A stretch of DNA of 5,973 nt from JBDHBD01 sp039586095. Lineage in GTDB: Bacteria > Gemmatimonadota > Gemmatimonadetes > Palauibacterales > Palauibacteraceae. The notes beneath the pieces are model-generated. The model ran no database searches and was not told the DNA's origin. It worked only from the letters and a program-made list of their open reading frames with translations. The position numbers and the translations under genes are program-made. The stretch lies in assembly GCA_039586095.1 (NCBI GenBank), contig JBDHLB010000141.1:1-5973 (forward strand), in the 5' to 3' direction. Shown here piece by piece: positions 1 to 5,582 of this stretch; within the stretch, counting starts at the first letter, position 1; each line of letters begins with the position of its first letter.

Positions 1-10
1 GGAGGGCCGC

Positions 11-2518
11 ATGAAGATCCACGCTGCACTACTCGCTCCCGCTCTCGTTTCGCTCCTCCTTGCTTCGCCGGATGCCGCCAGCGGTCAGAGTCAGGAGAGG
101 GCGAGGCCCGGCATCCTGCTGCTGCACGATCTGGTGGGGGGGGCGACCGTCGACGGTGCGGACCCGGCGCCCGACATCCCGGCGACCGTAGAATGGCGCT
201 TCGACCGCCCGCAGGCCGGTTGGAGGCTGGGGCCGTACTGGAGAGAGACGGTGGCGCCCGCGGAGGTGGCTCCCGTGGACGACGCTCTGCGCGTGACCCT
301 TCCGGAGGCCGCTCCGCACACGGACGGACTCACGGGCGGCGGCATCTATGTGGACTTGCCGGATCTGGATCCCGAGGAGTGGGGAGAGGTCGAGATTCGG
401 GCCCGTACCTCGGATGAGTTCTGGCGGCTGGGGATCGTGATGAACCTTGCCCGATCCGTCGGCGCGGAGAACGACGCCTCCTTCCCGTTTCGAGTGTGGG
501 GAGGGTACACGCCCGTCATCTCCGACGGAACCGTGCAGGTATACCGCCTGCGGCTCACGTGGCCTCGTGCGGAGCGAGACCGTCCGTGGACGGAGCTCGG
601 TGTGTACGTGGCCGCCCCCGCGCCGGCCCGCATGGAGATCCTCTCGGTACGGCTCCTGGCGAAGGAGACACCCTACGTGGGCGCTCCCGCCGGGGTGCGG
701 CCGGTGGGCGATCAGGGTGTGCCCGCCGTCTACCTTCGAGCGCCGGGCCGCATTGAGTACGACGTGGCGGTTCCCGACGCCGGGCGTCTAGATGTGGCAC
801 TTGGCGTGCTGCGCGAGGATGCTCCGGTCACCTTCCGCGTTCTGGCCTCGCCCGAGCAGGGCCAGTCCCAGCTCGTGCTGGAGGAGACACACGGGGACCC
901 TCAAAGCTGGCTGACGCGCTCCCTCGACCTGTCGCCGCTCGCCGGACAGACGATACGGCTCTCCCTGGAAGCCGAGTCGGAACGGCCGGGCACGGTGGCC
1001 CTGTGGCGGGCTCCCGCCCTGTATACACCGAGCCGACTCTCCGTCCGGATCCTGGACGACGGTACGGGTCGGCCCACTCCGGTTCGCGCCCGACTCACCC
1101 ACGAGTACGGGGTCAGCGCGCCGCTGCCCGACACCGCCATCGGAATCATGTGGGGACGTAACGATTACGCAGAGGGCTTCGGCTTCCAGCGCGACAGCGC
1201 CTTCTACGCGGATGGCGGCTTCGAAGCGGGGCTCCAGCCGGGCACGTATCAGCTGTCAGTGATGAAAGGACAGGAGTACCTGGTCCAGGATCATACCCTC
1301 GAGCTGTCACCGGGCGAGGAGCGTTCGGAGACGTTCCGCCTGGAGCGCTGGATCGACATGCCGTCCCGTGGCTGGTTCTCGGCGGACGACCACATCCACC
1401 TCCGGCGCTCCCCCAGGGAAGACCCGCTCATCCTCAAGTGGATTGCCGCCGAGGACATCCACGTGGGCGCCCTCCTTCAGATGGGCGATGCCTGGACCGG
1501 CAACTACTTCGCCCAATACGCGTGGGGCAGGGACGGCGTCTACCAGGTGGAGGACTACTTCCTCGCATCGGGGCAGGAGGACCCCCGCACCCACGAGATC
1601 GGGCACACCATCTCGCTGGCCGCGGACGACCACGTCCGTTTCGCAGGCCAGTACTACCATTACGACCGGGTCTTCGATCGTGTCCGCGAGCTGGGGGGTC
1701 TGTCGGGCTACGCGCACAAGGGTGTCGCCTTCTACGGATACCGTGGTCTGACGCTCGACGTGCTCCGGGACAAGGTGGACTTCCTGGAGCTTCTGCAGTT
1801 CGGTGAAATGACGCTCGATCACTACTACCACTTCCTCGATCTGGGCTTCAAGCTGACGGCGACGGCGGGCTCGGACTTCCCCTGGGCGACGCAGATCGGG
1901 GACGCCCGGTTCTACACCTACGTGGGGGACGACTTCAACTTCGAGAACTGGAGGGAAGCTCTCCGGCGTGGCCACACGTTCGTCAGCAACGGTCCCGTGA
2001 TCAAGCTCACCGTGAACGACAGGATTCCCGGGGAAGAGGTGCGTGTGAGCGACGGAACCGTGCTCGAGATCCGCGCGCGCGCCGAGGGCCACCCCGCTCA
2101 GGTGGCGCTCGAGAAGCTCGAGATCGTTGCTCACGGAACGGTGATGGCGAGCACCACGGCCGGTGAGCCGGGCCAGTCGAAAGCGACGCTGTCGATTCGC
2201 ACGGAGCTGCCCGTCCAGCACGGCATCTGGATCGCCGCGCGCTGCGAAGGCGCCGACGGAAAGGTGGCACACACTACGCCCGTTTACGTCACGGTGGATG
2301 GCGGCGGCTTCCACAATCCCGAGACGGCGCTCGGTTATCTCGATCTGAACGAGACGTATCTCCAGGAGCTCGAAGAGGAGATCGCCGAGCGAAAGGAAGA
2401 GGCCCACCTGAACGCGTGGCGCTATCGCGAGGGGCTCGAGGAGCGCATTGCCGAAGCCCGTCAGGTGATCGCAGAGCTCCGGCAGAGGTTCGGCGGCACG
2501 TCCACCCCGCAGCGGTGA
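11..2518 (+). CDS. Exported CehA/McbA-family metallohydrolase (PHP-like domain), multi-domain
   Basis: The 835-residue product starts with a Sec-type signal peptide (K2, hydrophobic stretch to about residue 20, likely cut near residue 25). Two beta-rich modules follow (about 60-215, and 240-335, the latter resembling a galactose-binding jelly roll). A carboxypeptidase-regulatory-like segment (about 343-450, with D-x-G-T-G-R-P and L-Q-P-G-T-Y) leads into the catalytic region. That region has the PHP-like motif D460-H461-I-H463, E523 in GQED, H532 in a GH pair, H569 in GYAHKG, D622 in TAGSDFPW and the family-typical GHTFVSNGP (654-662). Known CehA/McbA relatives include carbaryl and carbofuran hydrolases, but most members have unknown substrates, so the reaction is inferred only as a metal-dependent ester, amide or phosphoester hydrolysis outside the cytoplasm. 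The C-terminus (776-827) is charged and heptad-like, probably a coiled coil. The ATG follows GGAGGG (1-6) by four bases. Family assignment is firm; substrate is unknown. Confidence 0.9.
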   Translation: MKIHAALLAPALVSLLLASPDAASGQSQERARPGILLLHDLVGGATVDGADPAPDIPATVEWRFDRPQAGWRLGPYWRETVAPAEVAPVDDALRVTLPEAAPHTDGLTGGGIYVDLPDLDPEEWGEVEIRARTSDEFWRLGIVMNLARSVGAENDASFPFRVWGGYTPVISDGTVQVYRLRLTWPRAERDRPWTELGVYVAAPAPARMEILSVRLLAKETPYVGAPAGVRPVGDQGVPAVYLRAPGRIEYDVAVPDAGRLDVALGVLREDAPVTFRVLASPEQGQSQLVLEETHGDPQSWLTRSLDLSPLAGQTIRLSLEAESERPGTVALWRAPALYTPSRLSVRILDDGTGRPTPVRARLTHEYGVSAPLPDTAIGIMWGRNDYAEGFGFQRDSAFYADGGFEAGLQPGTYQLSVMKGQEYLVQDHTLELSPGEERSETFRLERWIDMPSRGWFSADDHIHLRRSPREDPLILKWIAAEDIHVGALLQMGDAWTGNYFAQYAWGRDGVYQVEDYFLASGQEDPRTHEIGHTISLAADDHVRFAGQYYHYDRVFDRVRELGGLSGYAHKGVAFYGYRGLTLDVLRDKVDFLELLQFGEMTLDHYYHFLDLGFKLTATAGSDFPWATQIGDARFYTYVGDDFNFENWREALRRGHTFVSNGPVIKLTVNDRIPGEEVRVSDGTVLEIRARAEGHPAQVALEKLEIVAHGTVMASTTAGEPGQSKATLSIRTELPVQHGIWIAARCEGADGKVAHTTPVYVTVDGGGFHNPETALGYLDLNETYLQELEEEIAERKEEAHLNAWRYREGLEERIAEARQVIAELRQRFGGTSTPQR

Positions 2519-2589
2519 AATGCGATCCTCCGCCGCTGGCTCCGGTCGCGGGACAAGGCTTGACGGCAGCCCCTTCCGATGATCAGGTA

Positions 2590-2605
2590 GGACGTCAACA
2601 CGTCC
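2590..2605. promoter_or_regulatory. Dyad GGACGT-CAAC-ACGTCC upstream of the SnoaL-like gene
   Basis: The arms are a perfect 6-bp inverted repeat around a 4-base centre. After one mismatch, two further pairs (G2587/C2608 and T2588/A2607) extend the symmetry. It ends 15 bases before the AGGAGG of the next gene. A TTGACG hexamer at 2560-2565 could be a -35 element, but no convincing -10 lies 16-18 bases downstream. The dyad could be an operator or a small leader hairpin; role is inference only. Confidence 0.3.
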
Positions 2606-2632
2606 CACTGTTCCCAGCGAAGGAGGAGAATC

Positions 2633-3070
2633 ATGCGACTGAAACTGCCCTTGCTGTGCACGGCCCTGTTGCTCTTCCCGGCCGCTGTGCTTGCTCAGGA
2701 CGCGAAGGCCGGCGTGACGGCTGGCTCGCAGGCCTGGGAAGCGGGTTGGAACGCCGGCGATGCGGCGGCCATCGCGGCCCTCTATGCGGAAGACGCCGTG
2801 ATCATGCCCCCGGGGAGCGAGATGGTGAAAGGCCGGGAGGCGATCCAGGCCTTCTGGCAGGCCGCCATCGAAGCCGCCCCCGGCGAGACTTCGACCCTTG
2901 AGACTCTGGAGGTGCACAGCCACGGGGACATGGCGGTGGAAATCGGCACGTACGCCAACACGGGTCCGGGCGGTGAGCACGTGGACCACGGCAAGTACGT
3001 GGCCGTGTGGATGAAGATCGACGGCAGCTGGAAGCTCGTGCGCGACATCTTCAACAGCAGTATGGAGTAG
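2633..3070 (+). CDS. Exported SnoaL-like / DUF4440 (SgcJ/EcaC-type) NTF2-fold protein
   Basis: The 145-residue product has a clear signal peptide (R2, K4, hydrophobic core, cleavage likely after A21 in VLAQ), giving a mature protein of about 124 residues, the usual size for a single NTF2-fold domain. The mature part matches the DUF4440/SgcJ pattern: W35-x3-W39-NAGD (helix 1), ALYAEDAVIMPPG (50-61), VKGREAI (65-71) with F74-W75, and a C-terminal strand GSWKLVRDIFN. Members of this superfamily include enzymes, binding proteins and proteins of unknown role, so no reaction can be assigned. The start is fixed by AGGAGG at 2621-2626, six bases before the ATG. It lies 114 bp after the metallohydrolase gene and 64 bp before the elongation-factor-like gene. 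Export separates it from cytoplasmic NTF2-fold enzymes such as polyketide cyclases. Confidence 0.85.
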   Translation: MRLKLPLLCTALLLFPAAVLAQDAKAGVTAGSQAWEAGWNAGDAAAIAALYAEDAVIMPPGSEMVKGREAIQAFWQAAIEAAPGETSTLETLEVHSHGDMAVEIGTYANTGPGGEHVDHGKYVAVWMKIDGSWKLVRDIFNSSME

Positions 3071-3077
3071 TCAGGCG

Positions 3078-3116
3078 CCCTGCCGGCCAGGGACGGGCGA
3101 CTGGCCGAGAAGGCCA
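3078..3116 (+). other. Two short hairpins between the SnoaL-like and EF-like genes
   Basis: CCCTG (3078-3082) pairs with CAGGG (3088-3092) across a five-base loop, and TGGCC (3102-3106) pairs with GGCCA (3112-3116) across five bases. Neither is followed by a T-run, so they are weak as intrinsic terminators. They may damp read-through or be chance in GC-rich DNA. Confidence 0.25.
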
Positions 3117-3134
3117 AGACGGCGGAGGACTCCA

Positions 3135-3386
3135 ATGGACGAGCGGCTGATCGGAAGCGTGACGCACTTTTTCGCCAAGCCGATGGTGTGCGCGATCAAG
3201 CTGGAGGACGAGCTGCGCGTCGGTGACCTGGTAGCGTTCCGCGGTCATACCACGGACCTACAGCAGGAGGTGTCCTCGATCCAGATCGAGCACGAGCAGG
3301 TCGAGAGCGCCGCGGCCGGTGCGGAGGTAGGCGTGAAGGTGGACGACCGTGTTCGCGAGGGCGACAGCGTCTACCGGCTGGCATAG
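3135..3386 (+). CDS. Translation elongation factor-like small protein (EF-Tu/IF2 domain 2-like beta barrel)
   Basis: This 83-residue protein has no signal peptide and looks like a free-standing copy of the beta barrel found as domain 2 of translational GTPases. Recognisable pieces are G7-x-VTHFF-x-K (strand 1), L27-RVGDLVAFRGHTTD (27-41), the strand with SSIQIEHEQV (47-56), G62-AEVGVKV and the closing V73-REGDSVY. There is no GTPase domain (no P-loop), so it is not a translation factor itself. Proteins of this size are usually annotated 'translation elongation factor-like'; their role is unknown, and in some genomes they occur near U32-type peptidases, none of which is visible here. The ATG follows GGAGG (3124-3128) by six bases. 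A strong hairpin begins 45 bases after the stop codon. Confidence 0.8.
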   Translation: MDERLIGSVTHFFAKPMVCAIKLEDELRVGDLVAFRGHTTDLQQEVSSIQIEHEQVESAAAGAEVGVKVDDRVREGDSVYRLA

Positions 3387-3431
3387 GCGGTTCGTTGGGC
3401 CGTCCCGCCTGACCGGCGGGGAGATGACGAC

Positions 3432-3474
3432 GAGGCCGGAGGGAGCGGCGGTTCGCCACGCTCCCTCCGGCCTC
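3432..3474. terminator. Strong 16-bp hairpin between convergent genes
   Basis: GAGGCCGGAGGGAGCG (3432-3447) is perfectly complementary to 3459-3474, with an 11-base loop that can pair a little further (GGCG with CGCC, in an alternative register). It sits in the 158-bp gap between the stop codons of the EF-like gene and the convergent duplicated-domain gene, so it can act on transcripts from both sides. No T-run directly follows either arm, so termination is inferred from stem strength and position rather than from a complete intrinsic signal. Confidence 0.6.
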
Positions 3475-3489
3475 ACTCGCACCATTGAA

Positions 3490-3506
3490 CCTGTCGGCTC
3501 GATAGG
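3490..3506. other. Small hairpin in the convergent gap
   Basis: CCTGTCG (3490-3496) pairs with CGATAGG (3500-3506) around a three-base loop, with one G-T pair. It lies between the large hairpin and the stop codon of the minus-strand gene. It could aid 3' end formation of the minus-strand transcript, but no T-run is adjacent. Confidence 0.25.
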
Positions 3507-3544
3507 CGTCGTAGTGTCGTTTATTCCTCGCCTGCGCTCTTGCC

Positions 3545-4321
3545 CTAGTCGTCGCCGGCGCCGGTCCGGGGACCCATCGTGTAAATGGCGTCCTTGTGCA
3601 CCGGGCAGGCTTCGCCGATCACGTTCGGGGCGTCGGCCGCCGCCTGACCGATTCGCTGGTTGCTCTCGTTCCAGGCATCCATGAACGTCTGGACGTCCTC
3701 GGCTACGAAATAGAAGCCGACGTTCCACTCCGTGGCCCAGGTGTGCGCGAAGGTGCCGGCGCCGCGCAGCTTGCCTTCCTGGATCATCGCCTCGTACACC
3801 GGTTGCGAGAGCTCCTCGTACTGCTCGAATACGTCGCCGATCTGGCCGAAATCGCACTGGTACATCGAGATGATTAGCGCGGGGCTGCCGCCTGTCGGGG
3901 CGCCCTCGTTCGAAGCCACGGGCCCGAACTGATAAAAGGCGTCCCGGTGGGTGGGGCAGGCCTCGTCGAATGCGTTCGCGTCCGGGTGGGCCTCGGCGAA
4001 CCGGCTGTTTGCCTCCTCGTTCGCGGCCACGACCGCTTCCATGCTTTCGCCGATCGTGTACAGTGTGACGTTCCACTCGTCGGCCCAGAAGTGAAAGAAC
4101 GATCCGGCACTGCCGATCATCCCCTCAGCCACCATGGCCTCCCAGATCGGCACCTGCAGTTCGAGCTCCGCCGTGACGTCGCTCATGCGGCTCCAATCGC
4201 ACTGGAACTGCGACATGACCATGGTGGGCGCCGGCCCTTCGTCCGCCTCCTCCTGGGCCTGTGCTGCCGCCGGCGCCATGAAGGCCAGTAGGACACAAAG
4301 AATGAGCGGGAGCTTCTTCAC
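3545..4321 (-). CDS. Exported protein with two tandem copies of an uncharacterised Cys-pair domain
   Basis: The 258-residue product begins with a signal peptide (K2-K3, hydrophobic core, cleavage likely after A22 in AQAQ). The rest is two copies of one domain, about residues 32-138 and 146-252. Matching landmarks are QCDW (C41) and QCDF (C156); P58-x-WEAMVAEG and P174-x-YEAMIQEG; SAGSFFHFWADEWNV (71-85) and GAGTFAHTWATEWNV (187-201); and EACPTHRDAFYQFGP (120-134) and EACPVHKDAIYTMGP (237-251). Each copy has one Cys near its start and one about 82 residues later, suggesting a disulfide or metal site within each domain in the periplasm or outside. I do not recognise the family. A single-chain pseudo-dimer of an alpha/beta barrel domain is possible, but that is inference. 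The start is GTG (4319-4321), supported by AGGAGGG and by the signal peptide; no ATG gives a better N-terminus. It is convergent with the EF-like gene. Confidence 0.87.
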   Translation of the reverse strand: MKKLPLILCVLLAFMAPAAAQAQEEADEGPAPTMVMSQFQCDWSRMSDVTAELELQVPIWEAMVAEGMIGSAGSFFHFWADEWNVTLYTIGESMEAVVAANEEANSRFAEAHPDANAFDEACPTHRDAFYQFGPVASNEGAPTGGSPALIISMYQCDFGQIGDVFEQYEELSQPVYEAMIQEGKLRGAGTFAHTWATEWNVGFYFVAEDVQTFMDAWNESNQRIGQAAADAPNVIGEACPVHKDAIYTMGPRTGAGDD

Positions 4322-4325
4322 GATT

Positions 4326-4332
4326 CCCTCCT
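4326..4332 (-). promoter_or_regulatory. Ribosome binding site AGGAGGG that fixes a GTG start
   Basis: Read on the minus strand, AGGAGGG stands four bases before the GTG at 4321-4319. This near-ideal site decides for the GTG over the next in-frame ATG (residue 15), which would cut off most of the signal peptide. Confidence 0.8.
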
Positions 4333-4465
4333 GTGCATGGGAGTGCTGGGGACGGGTCCCTCACGATTCAGCGGCGCTCGCGGCGCCACAATAACGGCCG
4401 AACCTAGCGCGGCCCAGCGCGCGCGCGCCAGTCGAGACAAGCGCTTTCGACCCGTGGGCGGGCGC

Positions 4466-4482
4466 TCCAGCACATTGCTGGA
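4466..4482. repeat. Inverted repeat TCCAGCA-CAT-TGCTGGA in the divergent spacer
   Basis: The two 7-base arms are perfectly complementary around a 3-base centre. It lies about 145 bp upstream of the minus-strand start and 235 bp upstream of the JAMM gene. A 17-bp dyad in a divergent promoter region could be a regulator site, but there is no second copy in the window to support this. Confidence 0.35.
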
Positions 4483-4656
4483 CGTATCGCGTTATCCGGC
4501 AAGCCACCTGTCCGGTTCCCCGCTGTCGACCCACGATCGACGGGCGCTCCGATCTGCTAAGTAGCTGTTTCTGCAAGCCACAAGAGGATTGCAGGGCGTC
4601 GTTGCCGGGTGCCCTCATGGCGGGTCCGGTTCCTGCGAATCGAGTCGGGTGTGAGC

Positions 4657-4681
4657 GGCGGGCACGACGGACTTGCCCGCC
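4657..4681. repeat. Inverted repeat GGCGGGCA / TGCCCGCC before the JAMM-like gene
   Basis: Arms 4657-4664 and 4674-4681 are perfect 8-base complements with a 9-base loop. The right arm ends 35 bases before the GTG start, so in RNA it would form a stable leader hairpin just upstream of the ribosome binding region. It may be an operator, a leader structure or the end of an upstream transcript; nothing in the sequence decides between these. Confidence 0.35.
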
Positions 4682-4716
4682 CGTGGTAAGGCACTCGGCG
4701 GCTGGGGATACAGACG

Positions 4717-5340
4717 GTGAACGGGTGTGAGAAGCCGAGCTGGGACATCGACCGCGGGCGACGGTACGTGCGGCTCGTGCCACCGTTCGTACCCCGCATC
4801 GCCGTCCTCGCGGTGGCCATCGTCTACATCCTCAGCGTGAAGTCCGCGGATCGGAAACCGACGACGCTCGTCGTTGAGCCGGAGCTGCTCGCCAAGCTTC
4901 AGACGCTGGCCGACGGGCTCCACCACGAGATCGTCCTTTGTCTGGACGGGCGGGTCGAGAACGATGTCGCCCATGCCTCTTCGTTCTTCATGCCCAGCCC
5001 TGTGCACTCGAGCTCGACGCGCTCCGCCTCGGATGCGTGTCCCCGTGGAACGCTCGCCACCTGGCACAACCATCCGAAGGGCAAAGCCTCGGAGGGACCA
5101 CTCTCGCTGGGCCGGCTCTCGTTTCAGCGCTCCGGGTCCGATCCGGAAGAGCGAGCGAGCGGGCTCTGTGCCCTCTCGGCGAGCGACGTCGGATCGGCCA
5201 GTCGCCTCGGTTATCCCTTCATCGTGATATCCGTCGACGCGTCGACCTGGTGCTGGTGGAGTCTCGACGAGGTTCGAGCCTTCGAACGCGAGGGCGTCAC
5301 GCGAGGCCCTCCGGCTCCGGATCGCGTCGCGAGCGACTAG
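4717..5340 (+). CDS. JAMM/MPN (JAB1-type) metallopeptidase-like protein with possible N-terminal membrane segment
   Basis: The 207-residue product carries the parts of a JAMM zinc site: E71 in HHEIVLCLDG, H117-N-H119-P in TWHNHPKG and S154-A-S-D157. The E-to-HxH distance (46 residues) is normal for JAB domains, and the strand after SxxD (YPFIVISVDA, 166-175) also fits. The HxH-to-SxxD gap is 35 residues, against about 7-10 in the canonical motif, caused by a Ser/Arg/Gly-rich insert (about 122-149). JAMM proteins are zinc isopeptidases or peptidases; bacterial forms often act on ubiquitin-like or sulfur-carrier partners, but no such partner is encoded here. Residues 28-41 are hydrophobic and could form a short membrane anchor or a buried strand. 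The start is GTG with a modest GGGGA (4704-4708) eight bases upstream, and an in-frame stop at 4687-4689 rules out a much longer N-terminus. Catalytic activity is inferred, not certain. Confidence 0.75.
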   Translation: MNGCEKPSWDIDRGRRYVRLVPPFVPRIAVLAVAIVYILSVKSADRKPTTLVVEPELLAKLQTLADGLHHEIVLCLDGRVENDVAHASSFFMPSPVHSSSTRSASDACPRGTLATWHNHPKGKASEGPLSLGRLSFQRSGSDPEERASGLCALSASDVGSASRLGYPFIVISVDASTWCWWSLDEVRAFEREGVTRGPPAPDRVASD

Positions 5341-5350
5341 TCTTCGCTTT

Positions 5351-5378
5351 CGGGCGCTGCCGAGCTGGCAGCCGCCCG
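5351..5378 (+). terminator. Bulged 11-bp hairpin after the JAMM-like gene
   Basis: CGGGC-GCTGCC (5351-5361) pairs with GGCAGC (5367-5372), a bulged C, then GCCCG (5374-5378), with a five-base loop. It starts 11 bases after the stop codon, the normal place for a terminator, but lacks a T-run. Its right arm overlaps a second hairpin, GCCCGC/GCGGGC (5374-5379 and 5385-5390), so the two cannot form fully at once. Confidence 0.45.
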
Positions 5379-5452
5379 CCTCCTGCGGGCGCCACTCCTG
5401 CAGCCGTGTCAACTCGGCAGCCTCCAGTTTGCAGAAGAGGCAGTCCACCGTC

Positions 5453-5512
5453 TCTTTAAATGCAACAATGGCAGAATACTAGGGCCCTGAGAAGGCACAC
5501 GTGTTGCTATAT
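5453..5512 (+). promoter_or_regulatory. Likely promoter region of the hsp20 gene
   Basis: This is the most AT-rich stretch near the gene and lies 70-130 bases upstream of its start. Possible elements are TTTAAA (5455-5460) with TACTAG (5477-5482) at 16-base spacing, and CCTGAGA (5486-5492) with TGCTATAT (5505-5512), the latter loosely like a sigma-32 heat-shock promoter. All matches are weak. No CIRCE element (TTAGCACTC-N9-GAGTGCTAA) is seen. Confidence 0.25.
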
Positions 5513-5541
5513 CGTCGGGGCGTGCGGACAACGGCCGCAAC

Positions 5542-5552
5542 CCGAGAATCGG
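5542..5552 (+). repeat. Short dyad CCGA-GAA-TCGG in the hsp20 leader
   Basis: A 4-bp stem with a three-base loop lies 30 bases upstream of the hsp20 start codon, within the presumed untranslated leader. Short leader hairpins can matter in small heat shock genes, but this one does not cover the ribosome binding site. Confidence 0.2.
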
Positions 5553-5570
5553 AAAGGACAATACAACGCT

Positions 5571-5576
5571 GGAGGA
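5571..5576 (+). promoter_or_regulatory. Ribosome binding site GGAGGA of the hsp20 gene
   Basis: GGAGGA lies six bases before the ATG at 5583. It fixes the start of a gene that has no stop codon inside the window. Confidence 0.8.
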
Positions 5577-5582
5577 TCGAAA

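Larger units (their letters stand above)
4322..4716. other. 395-bp divergent intergenic region without a gene
   Basis: I see no convincing protein or RNA gene here. It must hold the promoters of the two divergent genes, but no clear -35/-10 pair could be picked. It contains a (GC)6 run (4417-4428), a dyad at 4466-4482, a 6-bp inverted repeat CTGCAA/TTGCAG (4571-4576 and 4589-4594), a larger inverted repeat at 4657-4681, and a 9-base direct repeat TCACGATTC (4318-4326 and 4361-4369) at the edge of the minus-strand gene. Confidence 0.6.

Noticed and set aside
1307..2989. 560-codon open frame on the minus strand
   Set aside because: It lies antisense to the metallohydrolase and SnoaL-like genes and bridges their gap. 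The plus-strand products have clear signal peptides and family motifs, while this frame shows none and is rich in Arg, His and Val, as expected for antisense of GC-rich genes.
3258..4076. 272-codon minus-strand frame overlapping the duplicated-domain gene
   Set aside because: It is very Arg/Gly-rich with no recognisable motif, and overlaps in another frame a gene with a signal peptide, a strong ribosome binding site and an internal repeat.
4541..4660. Possible tRNA- or tmRNA-like segment (GGTTC and GAATC pieces near 4628-4642)
   Set aside because: I could not build an acceptor stem, anticodon arm or proper T-arm spacing; the resemblance is limited to a few bases.
4615..5448. 277-codon minus-strand frame whose start reads MDCLFCKLE, like a HIT protein or zinc-ribbon opening
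   Set aside because: Only the first few residues look familiar. The rest is Arg-rich antisense of the JAMM gene, there is no HIT motif (HxHxH), and no good ribosome binding site precedes the GTG.
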